Below are positions 1-6,656 of a DNA stretch of 23,193 nt, in pieces; the first letter of the stretch is position 1, and the number at the start of each line of letters is the position of its first letter. The position numbers and the translations under genes are program-made. The DNA comes from Bacteroidota bacterium (GTDB lineage: Bacteria > Bacteroidota > Bacteroidia > Flavobacteriales > Flavobacteriaceae). The stretch spans positions 1-23,193 of the forward strand of contig CANKLD010000011.1 of assembly GCA_947483095.1 (NCBI GenBank), in the 5' to 3' direction. Under the pieces are notes generated by a model, which did no database searches, was not told where the DNA came from, and worked only from the letters and a program-made list of their open reading frames with translations.

Positions 1-192
1 ATTGATAAATACAATAAAGACTTGCCTATTATGAAACAAATAATAAAAGAAACTGTGGATATATATAATGAAAAAAGACCTCATTTATCTAACCATATGC
101 TAACACCAAATCAAATGCATCAGCAAAACAAACTAATAATGAAAACCTATAAAACTAAAAACAGCATCAAAAACGTTTTTGATGCTGTTTAA
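1..192 (+). CDS. IS3-family transposase (orfB/integrase core), C-terminal part only
   Basis: Reading frame 1 is open from the first base to a TAA at 190-192 and gives 63 residues. The fragment contains YNEKRPHLSNHMLTPNQMH, the typical end of an IS3-family DDE transposase: the tail of the rve/integrase core, where a Tyr-Asn-x-x-Arg-Pro-His stretch is followed by a Thr-Pro-x-x-x-His/Tyr motif. The catalytic DDE residues lie upstream of the window, so I cannot tell whether the element is intact. The last codons lie inside a perfect palindrome (159-190). The element would cut and join DNA for its own transposition. The family call is secure; the subgroup is not. Confidence 0.85.
   Translation: MDKYNKDLPIMKQIIKETVDIYNEKRPHLSNHMLTPNQMHQQNKLIMKTYKTKNSIKNVFDAV
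159..190. terminator. Perfect 16+16 bp palindrome across the transposase stop; probable bidirectional terminator
   Basis: Bases 159-174 (AAACAGCATCAAAAAC) are the exact reverse complement of 175-190. The palindrome covers the last codons of the transposase and touches its TAA. On the + strand it is followed by only moderately T-rich sequence. On the - strand it is also followed by a T-rich stretch, so it could stop both the transposase transcript and read-through from the convergent gene at 250-645. Its role as a terminator is inferred from structure only. Confidence 0.6.
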
Positions 193-241
193 TTTATCTA
201 TTTTTGTCTAATAATCTGTATCGATTATTTAGGACTAGTCA
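193..241 (+). mobile_element. Probable right end of the IS3-family element
   Basis: After the transposase stop come 49 bp with no gene, ending in GGACTAGTCA at 232-241. Read from the outside this begins TGACTAGTCCTAAATAA. IS3-family inverted repeats commonly start with TG and end with CA, and the position about 50 bp after the transposase stop is usual. The matching left end is outside the window, so the boundary and any target duplication cannot be confirmed. Confidence 0.45.
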
Positions 242-249
242 ACAGCGAA

Positions 250-645
250 TTAGTTTCCTTTTGCAGCTTCTTTTTGGGCTTTTTGAACGTCTTTGAAAGC
301 TTTGTATTTATCAGCTCCTAATAATTCTTTTAGTTTGCCATTTGAAACGTTATAATATTCTTTATTCTTAGCTTTTCTATCCTCATCTGAAAGTGAAGTA
401 TCAGCTTTTAAAGTTTTTCCAAAAGCAGAACTTTCTTCCATTATTGCTCTAACTTTTAGTTGTTCCTCCTCTGTCACACCTGCAGTTTTAAAAGCTTCCA
501 TTAAATCAGCTTCTTTTTTAGCTTTTGCAGCCGCTTTTTCTTCTTTAGATTGCATTTTTTCTTGTGGTGCTTTATTAGCTTCCTGAGCTTGAACTCCTGT
601 AAAAGCAAATCCAATTGCCATAATTGTAGATAATAAATACTTCAT
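250..645 (-). CDS. Small secreted Lys/Glu-rich hypothetical protein
   Basis: This encodes 131 residues with a clear Sec signal peptide (about 1-20: Lys near the start, a hydrophobic core, then VQAQ as the likely cleavage region). The mature part is highly charged and predicted helical: an Ala/Lys/Glu-rich segment at about 25-50, then a region with repeated Lys and Asp/Glu and no cysteines. It resembles the small periplasmic helical proteins common in Flavobacteria, but I do not recognise a named family and assign no function. A TATATTTG promoter box lies 30 bp upstream on the same strand. The stop is only 9 bp from the inferred IS end, so the element appears to have landed just downstream of the gene without damaging it. 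Confidence 0.8.
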   Translation of the reverse strand: MKYLLSTIMAIGFAFTGVQAQEANKAPQEKMQSKEEKAAAKAKKEADLMEAFKTAGVTEEEQLKVRAIMEESSAFGKTLKADTSLSDEDRKAKNKEYYNVSNGKLKELLGADKYKAFKDVQKAQKEAAKGN

Positions 646-674
646 TTTTATATTTTTTTAAGTTAATTGTTACA

Positions 675-682
675 CAAATATA
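675..682 (-). promoter_or_regulatory. -7 box TATATTTG for the secreted-protein gene
   Basis: The reverse strand reads TATATTTG, matching the Bacteroidota TAnnTTTG element, 29 bp upstream of the ATG at 645. I see no clear TTG at the -33 position, so the promoter is supported by the -7 box only. Confidence 0.5.
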
Positions 683-815
683 GATAAAAATAGAAACGAA
701 AATAATTATTTTAAAAAATTAAGATTAATTTAATAAATGCTTGATTTATTCAAAAAATCGACAAATTAAAGCAGCAAAATTTGTAATATTGCAATCTATT
801 TTTAGACTATTAATT

Positions 816-1766
816 ATGAATTTTACAACAGTAGTTCCAATTTCTAAATCAAAATTTCCAATTGATTATCAAAGTAAGATAGTTTCTTTTGGATCTTGCT
901 TTGCGGAAAATATGGCGAGTAAATTCGAATATTATAAGTTCCAAAATTCATGTAATCCATTTGGAATTTTATTTCATCCAATAGCAATTGAAAATATAAT
1001 TTCTAGGGCGATAAATCTCGAATTATTTCAAGAAAAGGAGTTGTTTTTCAATAATGAAAGATGGCGTAATTTTGATTTGCATTCCGATTTAAGTAATCCC
1101 GATAAAGTGGATTTATTGAATGAAATTAATGATTTATTGGTGACCACAAATAAGAAAATTAAAGAGGCTTCCCATATAATAATTACCTATGGAACTTCTT
1201 GGGTTTATAGAAATAAAGAGACCAATAAGGTTGTTGCCAATTGCCATAAAGTACCACAAAATAATTTTGTCAAAGAATTACTTTCTGTTTCTGATATGGA
1301 TAAATCAATTCAAAATACAATCAATTTAATTGAAAAAATAAATCCAAATTGCAATCTAATTTTCACTATTTCACCAGTTCGGCACCTAAAAGACGGCTTT
1401 CAGGAAAATCAAAGAAGTAAAGCCAATCTAATTGCTGCTTTACATTCGACTTTTGACATTCGATATTCGACAAAAAGGTATTTTCCCTCGTATGAAATCA
1501 TGATGGATGAACTTCGTGATTATCGATTTTATGGAGAAGATTTATTGCACCCAAATCAAGTGGCTATTGATTATATTTGGGAACGTTTTGTGGAAAGTTC
1601 AGTTTCTGATGCTGTAATTAATACGATGAATGAAGTAGAAGCAATCCAACGCGATTTATCGCATCGTTCCTTCAATCCTTCTTCGGAAAGTTTTAAAAAA
1701 TTCCAAATGCAATTGGATACTAAAATCAATAAACTAAAATCGAAATTCCCTTTTATGAATTTCTAA
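816..1766 (+). CDS. GSCFA domain protein (SGNH-hydrolase-like)
   Basis: I place the start at the ATG at 816, giving 316 residues. The frame is open back to 741, but the 25 extra codons are not conserved-looking and contain promoter-like sequence. The family signature FGSCFAEN lies at about 25-32. TYGTSWVYR and TISPVRHLKDG follow, and a DLLHPNQ block near the C-terminal third has the spacing of the Asp-x-x-His of SGNH hydrolases. Known from the family: GSCFA proteins are predicted to have the SGNH fold, with the Ser of GSC as the nucleophile. Inferred: an esterase or acetyl-transfer type activity on an unknown substrate. There is no signal peptide, so it is probably cytoplasmic. It appears to be transcribed alone, with 83 bp to the next gene. 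Confidence 0.85.
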   Translation: MNFTTVVPISKSKFPIDYQSKIVSFGSCFAENMASKFEYYKFQNSCNPFGILFHPIAIENIISRAINLELFQEKELFFNNERWRNFDLHSDLSNPDKVDLLNEINDLLVTTNKKIKEASHIIITYGTSWVYRNKETNKVVANCHKVPQNNFVKELLSVSDMDKSIQNTINLIEKINPNCNLIFTISPVRHLKDGFQENQRSKANLIAALHSTFDIRYSTKRYFPSYEIMMDELRDYRFYGEDLLHPNQVAIDYIWERFVESSVSDAVINTMNEVEAIQRDLSHRSFNPSSESFKKFQMQLDTKINKLKSKFPFMNF

Positions 1767-1849
1767 ATATTTTTGTGTTAAAGTTTACTTTACTTTGAAA
1801 TAAATTCTACATTTGGTATCATAAATATTATTGTTTTAAAACAATCAAA

Positions 1850-2605
1850 ATGGCATCACCTTACATAAATAATGATATTGAAAACGGAATTGCTACTATT
1901 TCCTTTTTTCATCCGGAACACAATTCGCTTCCATCCAATTTGTTGTGTGAACTAGTTGATAACATCAATAAATTAGGAAATAATGATGCCGTTAAAGTAA
2001 TAATTCTTAAAAGTGATGGCGGAACTACTTTTTGTGCTGGAGCAAGTTTTCAGGAACTAATTTCCATTGAGAATGAAGAAACGGGAAAGTTGTTTTTTTT
2101 AGGTTTTGCCAATGTTATTAATGCAATGAGAAAATGTCCAAAAATCATTATTGGATCTATTCATGGTAAAGCTGTGGGAGGCGGAGTGGGTATTGCTGCA
2201 GCAACCGATTATTGTTTGGTAACCCAATTTGCCTCCATTAAATTAAGCGAATTAACTATTGGAATTGGGCCTTTTGTGGTAGCTCCTGCCATTGAAAGAA
2301 AAATTGGAGTATCCGCATTATCTCAATTAACATTGGATGCAAATAATTTTTACAGCGCCGATTGGGCTCATTCTAAAGGACTTTATAATGGAGTTTATAC
2401 CGATAATGATGAACTTGAATCTGCGGTTCAATCAATGGCTCAAAATTTAGCCAATTATAATCCAAGTGCTTTAATAGAGCTGAAAAAAGCACTTTGGAAA
2501 GATACTGAAAACTGGGACGAACTTCTAAAAGAGCGAGCGGAAATAAGTGGAAAATTGGTTTTGTCTAATTTTACAAAAGAAGCGTTAAAAAAATTTCAAA
2601 AATAA
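1850..2605 (+). CDS. Enoyl-CoA hydratase/isomerase family, probably methylglutaconyl-CoA hydratase
   Basis: This is a 251-residue protein of normal crotonase length. The two oxyanion-hole segments are visible, FCAGASF at about 61-67 and HGKAVGGGVG at about 105-114, and Glu134 in KLSELTIGIGP sits where the first catalytic Glu of crotonases lies. The GPFVVAPAIERKIG stretch resembles the Bacteroidota enzymes annotated as methylglutaconyl-CoA hydratase, which hydrate 3-methylglutaconyl-CoA to HMG-CoA in leucine breakdown. That substrate is inferred from resemblance; a generic enoyl-CoA hydratase is the alternative. No other leucine-degradation gene is adjacent, although an acyl-CoA dehydrogenase lies about 19 kb away. 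It ends two bases before the convergent pseudogene. TACATTTG at 1808-1815 is a possible promoter -7 box. Confidence 0.85.
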   Translation: MASPYINNDIENGIATISFFHPEHNSLPSNLLCELVDNINKLGNNDAVKVIILKSDGGTTFCAGASFQELISIENEETGKLFFLGFANVINAMRKCPKIIIGSIHGKAVGGGVGIAAATDYCLVTQFASIKLSELTIGIGPFVVAPAIERKIGVSALSQLTLDANNFYSADWAHSKGLYNGVYTDNDELESAVQSMAQNLANYNPSALIELKKALWKDTENWDELLKERAEISGKLVLSNFTKEALKKFQK

Positions 2606-2607
2606 TT

Positions 2608-3007
2608 TTAGATAAAAAGTTCTAGTCCGTTAGCAATTAAATGACTCACTTCAGGTCTTTTAGTCTTCAAGTTATTTAAGTGAATCACTACTTCCTTCAA
2701 CATGATTGCTTTTGCTTCTTGCTTTTTCAGGGATATTCTGAAATTGGCTGCGTAAATATTTTATAGTCGGGACGCAAACGGTACATATAAATCCTTCCGT
2801 ATTGTTCTAATTCTTCTAAAAATTCTTTGACTAAAACAGCATGATCTTTTGGTTCAAAATAACGCAGTGCATTTCTGAGCGCTAATTTTTTTTCATCGGT
2901 TGATAAAATTTCTTTTCTTTTTGGGGCATGATTAATGGCTGTTTCAAACTTTTTAGGTTTGGGTAAAACAGTTATATCCCTTCTTTTATTTGATCTTGAA
3001 AAGTCAT
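2608..3007 (-). pseudogene. hutU: Frameshifted, truncated remnant of urocanate hydratase (N-terminal region)
   Basis: On the reverse strand an ATG at 3007 opens MTFQDQIKEGI and then hits a stop. Shifting frame continues the homology: INHAPKRKEIL, LALRNALRYFEPKDH, then FLEELEQYGRIYMYRLRPDY and PISEYP, followed by a second stop. A further shift gives KKQEAKAIML. These match, in order, the first roughly 100 residues of Bacteroidota urocanase, which converts urocanate to imidazolonepropionate in histidine degradation. The intact enzyme is about 650-690 residues, so the NAD-binding core and everything after it are missing. The last ~30 codons before TAA at 2608-2610 no longer look like urocanase. 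At least two frameshifts plus the loss of over 80% of the gene make it non-functional. The similarity is from memory, not a search. Confidence 0.8.
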
Positions 3008-3016
3008 TTATCGAAT

Positions 3017-3193
3017 TTATTTTCTGATTTCGTTTGTTTTTTTATCAAATCCATACGGACAATGTTTACAACCACTTTTGCAGCAATAGCCGCGGTTTAA
3101 ATGGTGTTTTTCTGTAAAACATTTATAACCTTCAGGAGTAATATAATAATCAACCCCTTCAATTAATTTTTTCTCATTATTCATTTCCTTCAT
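3017..3193 (-). CDS. DUF5522 family small cysteine-rich protein
   Basis: This short gene encodes 58 residues (ATG at 3193, TAA at 3017-3019). It carries the family signature GYCCKSGCKHCPYGF near residues 36-49, with four cysteines in a CC-x3-C-x2-C arrangement, plus DYYITPEGYKCFTEKHHL before it. The cysteine pattern suggests metal or Fe-S binding, but no function is established to my knowledge. A second in-frame ATG at 3184 could be the true start: a TAAATTTG box (3198-3205, reverse strand) would start transcription about at the first ATG. The gene lies 9 bp upstream of the urocanase remnant on the same strand, suggesting they once formed a unit. Confidence 0.8.
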   Translation of the reverse strand: MKEMNNEKKLIEGVDYYITPEGYKCFTEKHHLNRGYCCKSGCKHCPYGFDKKTNEIRK

Positions 3194-3270
3194 ATTACAA
3201 ATTTATAAACTTTATGATGAATGTATTCTTTTGTTGAGATATTATTAGAATTTAATTTTATTATAAGCCT

Positions 3271-3278
3271 TATATTTG
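3271..3278 (+). promoter_or_regulatory. -7 box TATATTTG upstream of the PLP-enzyme operon
   Basis: TATATTTG matches TAnnTTTG and is followed by CA. It lies 28 bp before the proposed TTG start at 3307, leaving a leader of roughly 22 nt. I see no clear TTG 18-20 bp upstream. Confidence 0.55.
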
Positions 3279-3306
3279 CAGAATCTAATTTTAAATTACC
3301 GAATCT

Positions 3307-4206
3307 TTGGTTTTAAACCAGCAAATAGCATTTCAATTTCCAAATAAAATCACGTTGCATATAAAACGGGAAGATTTGATCCATCCCTTTATTTCTGGCA
3401 ATAAATTTAGGAAATTAAAATACAATTTGCTTAAAGCAAAAGAAGAAAAGAAAACCAAATTGATCACTTTTGGCGGTGCATTTTCAAATCATATTGCAGC
3501 TGTTGCTTATGCTGGAAAAGAAAATAACTTTGAAACCATAGGAATTATTCGGGGAGAGGAATTGGAATCTCAAATTTCTGAAAATCCGACGTTGCAATTT
3601 GCTCAAGATTGCGGTATGAAATTCCTATTTGTAACTCGCGAAGAATATAAAAAGAAAACCAGTGATTTATTTATTGAACAATTAAAAATAAGATATGGCG
3701 ATTTTTATTTAATTCCCGAGGGAGGATTTAATTCATTGGCGGTTAAAGGTTGTGAAGAAATAATTACCGAGGACGATTCTCAATTTTCACACGTTTGTTG
3801 TTCAATTGGAACTGGAGGTACGATTTCTGGTTTAATTAATACCTCTCATTTACATCAAAAAATAATTGGATTTCCCTCGCTAAAAGGTGATTTTTTGTCG
3901 GAGGATATTCGTAAATTTGCGGTAAAGTCCAATTGGGAGTTAGTAATTGACTATCATTTTGGGGGTTATGGAAAAATAAATCAAGAATTAGTTCGTTTTA
4001 TAAATGATTTTTATGCGCGAACTAAAATTCCCTTAGACCCAATATATACAGGTAAAATGATGTTTGGAATAATTGATTTAATTGAAAAAGGATATTTTCC
4101 AAATGGGTCTAAAATACTAGCGATTCACACTGGCGGACTTCAAGGAATAAAAGGAATGAATAGGTATTTAAAAAAGAAAAATTTACAACAAATAATAGCA
4201 CAATGA
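3307..4206 (+). CDS. PLP-dependent enzyme, ACC deaminase / D-cysteine desulfhydrase family
   Basis: This is a 299-residue fold-type II PLP enzyme. Lys33 in SGNKFRKLKYN is the expected Schiff-base lysine. FGGAFSNHIAAVA (about 55-67) is the family's substrate/PLP loop, and GTGGTISG is the phosphate-binding loop. KREDLIHPFISGNK near the N-terminus is characteristic of the 1-aminocyclopropane-1-carboxylate deaminase/D-cysteine desulfhydrase group. The substrate cannot be decided from sequence alone. The start is a TTG at 3307: no upstream in-frame ATG is available, the first internal ATG would remove the PLP lysine, and a promoter -7 box sits 28 bp upstream. The 3' end overlaps the next gene by ATGA, so the two are almost certainly co-transcribed and possibly translationally coupled. 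Confidence 0.88.
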   Translation: MVLNQQIAFQFPNKITLHIKREDLIHPFISGNKFRKLKYNLLKAKEEKKTKLITFGGAFSNHIAAVAYAGKENNFETIGIIRGEELESQISENPTLQFAQDCGMKFLFVTREEYKKKTSDLFIEQLKIRYGDFYLIPEGGFNSLAVKGCEEIITEDDSQFSHVCCSIGTGGTISGLINTSHLHQKIIGFPSLKGDFLSEDIRKFAVKSNWELVIDYHFGGYGKINQELVRFINDFYARTKIPLDPIYTGKMMFGIIDLIEKGYFPNGSKILAIHTGGLQGIKGMNRYLKKKNLQQIIAQ

Positions 4207-5060
4207 TCAGAAAAATCGCCTTACTAGTAATCGTTATATTTGCGGTCAGCTGTAGTTCTAGAAAATCAGTAATTCAAACTACAAGACCAAAAAATTATAA
4301 ACCACCAACAAAAGTGGAAATGGTTAAACCAATTGATAGCAACAATCCTGTAGTTAATTTAACAGATACTATTAAAAAAACCGAACCTAAAACTGAAATA
4401 TTAGAGGCTACAACTAGAGTTAAAGTAACCACAGAAATGGTATTGGCCTACATAAACTTGTATAAAGAAATTGCTAAAAATAATATGGTCCAATATGGAA
4501 TTCCATCTAGTATTTGCCTTGGGCAGGGAATTTTGGAATCGGGGGCTGGAACAGGACCTTTAAGCGCTATTGCAAATAATCATTTCGGAATTAAATGTCA
4601 TAAAGATTGGAATGGTCCTTCAGTAAAACATGACGATGATGCTGCGCAAGAGTGTTTTAGAAAATACAATCAAGCGAGTGAATCTTATAATGATCATGCG
4701 CTATTTTTAAAAAGTAGAAAATGGTATGAACCGTTATTTAAATTAGAAAAAGACGATTATAAAGGGTGGGCAAAAGGTTTAAAAGCAGCAGGTTATGCTA
4801 CAGACCCAAAATACCCTGAAAAGTTAATTGCCATAATTGAAAGGTATCATTTAGATCAATACGATGCTGAGGTTTTAGAAAAAGAATATGTTCCAACTTC
4901 TTCTCCACCTGTGAATAAGAAAAAGGAATATGAAGTTATTAAAGGAGATACGATGTATTCTATTTCCAAGAAATTCAATATTTCTATTGATGATTTGAAG
5001 TCAAAAAATAATATTTCCGACAATACAATTTCTGTTGGCCAGGTATTAATTATAGAATAA
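4203..5060 (+). CDS. Lipoprotein N-acetylglucosaminidase (GH73-like) with C-terminal LysM domain
   Basis: This encodes 285 residues. A lipoprotein signal peptide ends in the lipobox AVSC with Cys17 as the lipidated residue. A low-complexity linker follows (about 20-70). Next is a glucosaminidase domain (about 78-220) containing YGIPSSICLGQGILESG, with Glu112 the likely catalytic acid, and NNHFGIKCHKDW, typical of the FlgJ/Bax-type GH73 group. A single LysM domain occupies 242-285 (YEVIKGDTMYSISKKF...). It probably cleaves glucosamine bonds in peptidoglycan, anchored to a membrane and held on the wall by LysM. It overlaps the upstream PLP enzyme by 4 bp, and hemL starts 12 bp later. I see no functional link between the three products. 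Confidence 0.9.
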   Translation: MIRKIALLVIVIFAVSCSSRKSVIQTTRPKNYKPPTKVEMVKPIDSNNPVVNLTDTIKKTEPKTEILEATTRVKVTTEMVLAYINLYKEIAKNNMVQYGIPSSICLGQGILESGAGTGPLSAIANNHFGIKCHKDWNGPSVKHDDDAAQECFRKYNQASESYNDHALFLKSRKWYEPLFKLEKDDYKGWAKGLKAAGYATDPKYPEKLIAIIERYHLDQYDAEVLEKEYVPTSSPPVNKKKEYEVIKGDTMYSISKKFNISIDDLKSKNNISDNTISVGQVLIIE

Positions 5061-5072
5061 ATTCTTATAAAA

Positions 5073-6359
5073 ATGTTATATAAAAGAAGTAGCGAACTAT
5101 TTGCAGACGCTGAAAAAGTAATTCCAGGAGGCGTAAATTCACCAGTTCGTGCGTTTAAAGCCGTTGGAGGAACACCGATTTTTGCAAAAAGTGCAAAAGG
5201 CGCTTATGTTTTTGATGAAGATGGAAACCGGTACATAGATTACATCAATTCTTGGGGCCCGATGGTTTTAGGTCATGCCTATCCACCTGTTATTGATGCG
5301 GTAATTGAAAAAGCCAAACTAGGAACTTCATTTGGTATGCCAACAGAAATAGAAACACAAATCGCAACTTTAGCAATAAAAATGGTGCCTGGAATTGATA
5401 AAATCCGTTTTGTGAATTCTGGTACAGAAGCTTGCATGAGCGCCATTCGATTGGCTCGTGGATTTACTAAAAAAGATAAAATAATAAAATTTGCGGGTTG
5501 CTATCATGGTCATTCCGATTCCTTTTTAATTCAAGCAGGAAGTGGTGCAGTTACTTTTGGTTCTCCAAATAGTCCCGGAGTTACTCAAGGAACGGCTAAA
5601 GATACTTTGTTAGCGAAGTATAATGATATAGAAAGTGTGAATGCTCTTGTGAATGCTAATTTGGGCGAAATAGCAGCAATTATAATTGAGCCTGTTGCAG
5701 GAAATATGGGTTGTATTCCACCAAAAGAAGGTTTTTTAGAAGCGTTAAGACAAATTTGCAATGAGCATAATATCGTATTGATTTTTGACGAGGTTATGAC
5801 TGGTTTCAGAATGGCTAGAGGCGGTGTTCAGGAATTACTTAATGTCAAATCCGATATTGTCACCTTTGGAAAAGTAATAGGCGGGGGATTGCCAGTTGGT
5901 GCATTTGCCGCAAGAGCAGAAATTATGAACTATTTAGCGCCTTTAGGGCCAGTTTATCAAGCGGGAACATTATCTGGAAATCCGTTAGCAATGGCTGCGG
6001 GATTGGCGATGTTAAATGCTTTAGAAAAAGATAATTCGGTGTTTCAAAGACTTTCAGAAAAGACTATTTATTTAGAAAATGGAATTGAAAAAGCACTCTC
6101 TGAAAATGGAATTTCATTTACCATCAACCGATTGGGTTCTATGATTTCAGTTCATTTTGATTCGACACCGGTTGTAGACTTTGAAAGTGCTGCAAAAGGC
6201 GATAATGAAACGTTCAAGAAATTCTTTCACGGATTATTAGATCAGGGAGTTTATATTGCGCCTTCAGCCTATGAAACATGGTTTATTTCGGATGCTTTAA
6301 CCTATGAAGATTTAGATTTTACAATTAAAGCCATTGAAAAAGTGGCCAAAACATTGTAA
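5073..6359 (+). CDS. hemL: Glutamate-1-semialdehyde 2,1-aminomutase
   Basis: This 428-residue protein has the normal length for HemL/GSA. It converts glutamate-1-semialdehyde to 5-aminolevulinate, the C5 route to heme, in the cytoplasm with PLP/PMP as cofactor. Diagnostic segments are [13 protein letters not shown] (about 16-28), [15 protein letters not shown] (115-129), the PLP-contact FDEVMTGFR (Asp239), and Lys267 in [14 protein letters not shown] as the Schiff-base lysine. The start ATG lies 12 bp after the LysM lipoprotein stop with no Shine-Dalgarno, as is normal here. The gene is probably in the same transcript. It is followed within 20 bp by the edge of an IS relic, and no complete terminator remains downstream. 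Confidence 0.96.
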   Translation: MLYKRSSELFADAEKVIPGGVNSPVRAFKAVGGTPIFAKSAKGAYVFDEDGNRYIDYINSWGPMVLGHAYPPVIDAVIEKAKLGTSFGMPTEIETQIATLAIKMVPGIDKIRFVNSGTEACMSAIRLARGFTKKDKIIKFAGCYHGHSDSFLIQAGSGAVTFGSPNSPGVTQGTAKDTLLAKYNDIESVNALVNANLGEIAAIIIEPVAGNMGCIPPKEGFLEALRQICNEHNIVLIFDEVMTGFRMARGGVQELLNVKSDIVTFGKVIGGGLPVGAFAARAEIMNYLAPLGPVYQAGTLSGNPLAMAAGLAMLNALEKDNSVFQRLSEKTIYLENGIEKALSENGISFTINRLGSMISVHFDSTPVVDFESAAKGDNETFKKFFHGLLDQGVYIAPSAYETWFISDALTYEDLDFTIKAIEKVAKTL

Positions 6360-6376
6360 TAAAAAAAGGGCTTTCA

Positions 6377-6404
6377 TGAACTGCCCCCAAAAAGTTAGAC
6401 AAAT
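6377..6404 (-). repeat. Terminal inverted repeat of an IS3-family element (relic)
   Basis: The sequence starting TGAACTGCCCCCAAAAAGTT at 6377 and continuing AGACA is the usual terminal repeat of the IS3 family (IS150-like). It lies 7 bp outside the stop of the transposase fragment, in the orientation expected for the right end of an element whose transposase reads on the - strand. I see no second copy nearby, so the other end has been lost. Confidence 0.75.
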
Positions 6405-6410
6405 TTATAA

Positions 6411-6551
6411 TTAATTTTGATAATAATAAGCTCGAAATTGTATCGGGCTCATTTTGTTTAAATTTGATTTAATTCTATCGTTATTGTAATAATTTAAATA
6501 TTTATTGGCTTTTTCAAATTTATTAATAATAATTAAAGGGATAATAGTAAA
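6411..6551 (-). pseudogene. 3' remnant of an IS3-family transposase
   Basis: On the reverse strand, 46 codons stay open down to TAA at 6411-6413 and read NKFEKANKYLNYYNNDRIKS followed by NLNKMSPIQFRAYYYQN. This is the typical C-terminal end of an IS150/IS3-type OrfB (YYN-x-x-R-IK, then MSP-x-Q-F/Y-R). Upstream there is an in-frame stop at 6552-6554 and no further transposase similarity, so the DDE core is gone. The remnant differs from the transposase at 1-192 and belongs to a different IS3 subgroup. It is inert by itself. Confidence 0.85.
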
Positions 6552-6656
6552 TTAAAAAATTCACATGAAAAATTGAAAGATTGAATGCTAATTTTAAAAA
6601 AAAATCTTGTAAATAATTTCTTTAGTATTGATTTTTTTAAATTATCCCCAGTTATT
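6552..6656. other. AT-rich spacer between the IS relic and lysS
   Basis: About 105 bp of very A/T-rich sequence with no gene. A weak 7-bp inverted pair (AAATTAT at 6631-6655 region with ATAATTT further left) might help end the lysS transcript, but it does not make a convincing terminator. I see nothing else here. Confidence 0.4.

Noticed and set aside
741..815. Upstream 25-codon extension of the GSCFA gene
   Set aside because: The extension contains promoter-like sequence and a poorly conserved-looking peptide; the ATG at 816 gives the usual N-terminus just before FGSCFA.
3307..6359. A functional pathway linking the PLP enzyme, glucosaminidase and hemL
   Set aside because: They are tightly spaced, but their roles (amino acid breakdown, cell wall cleavage, heme synthesis) do not connect; co-transcription alone is not evidence of a shared process.
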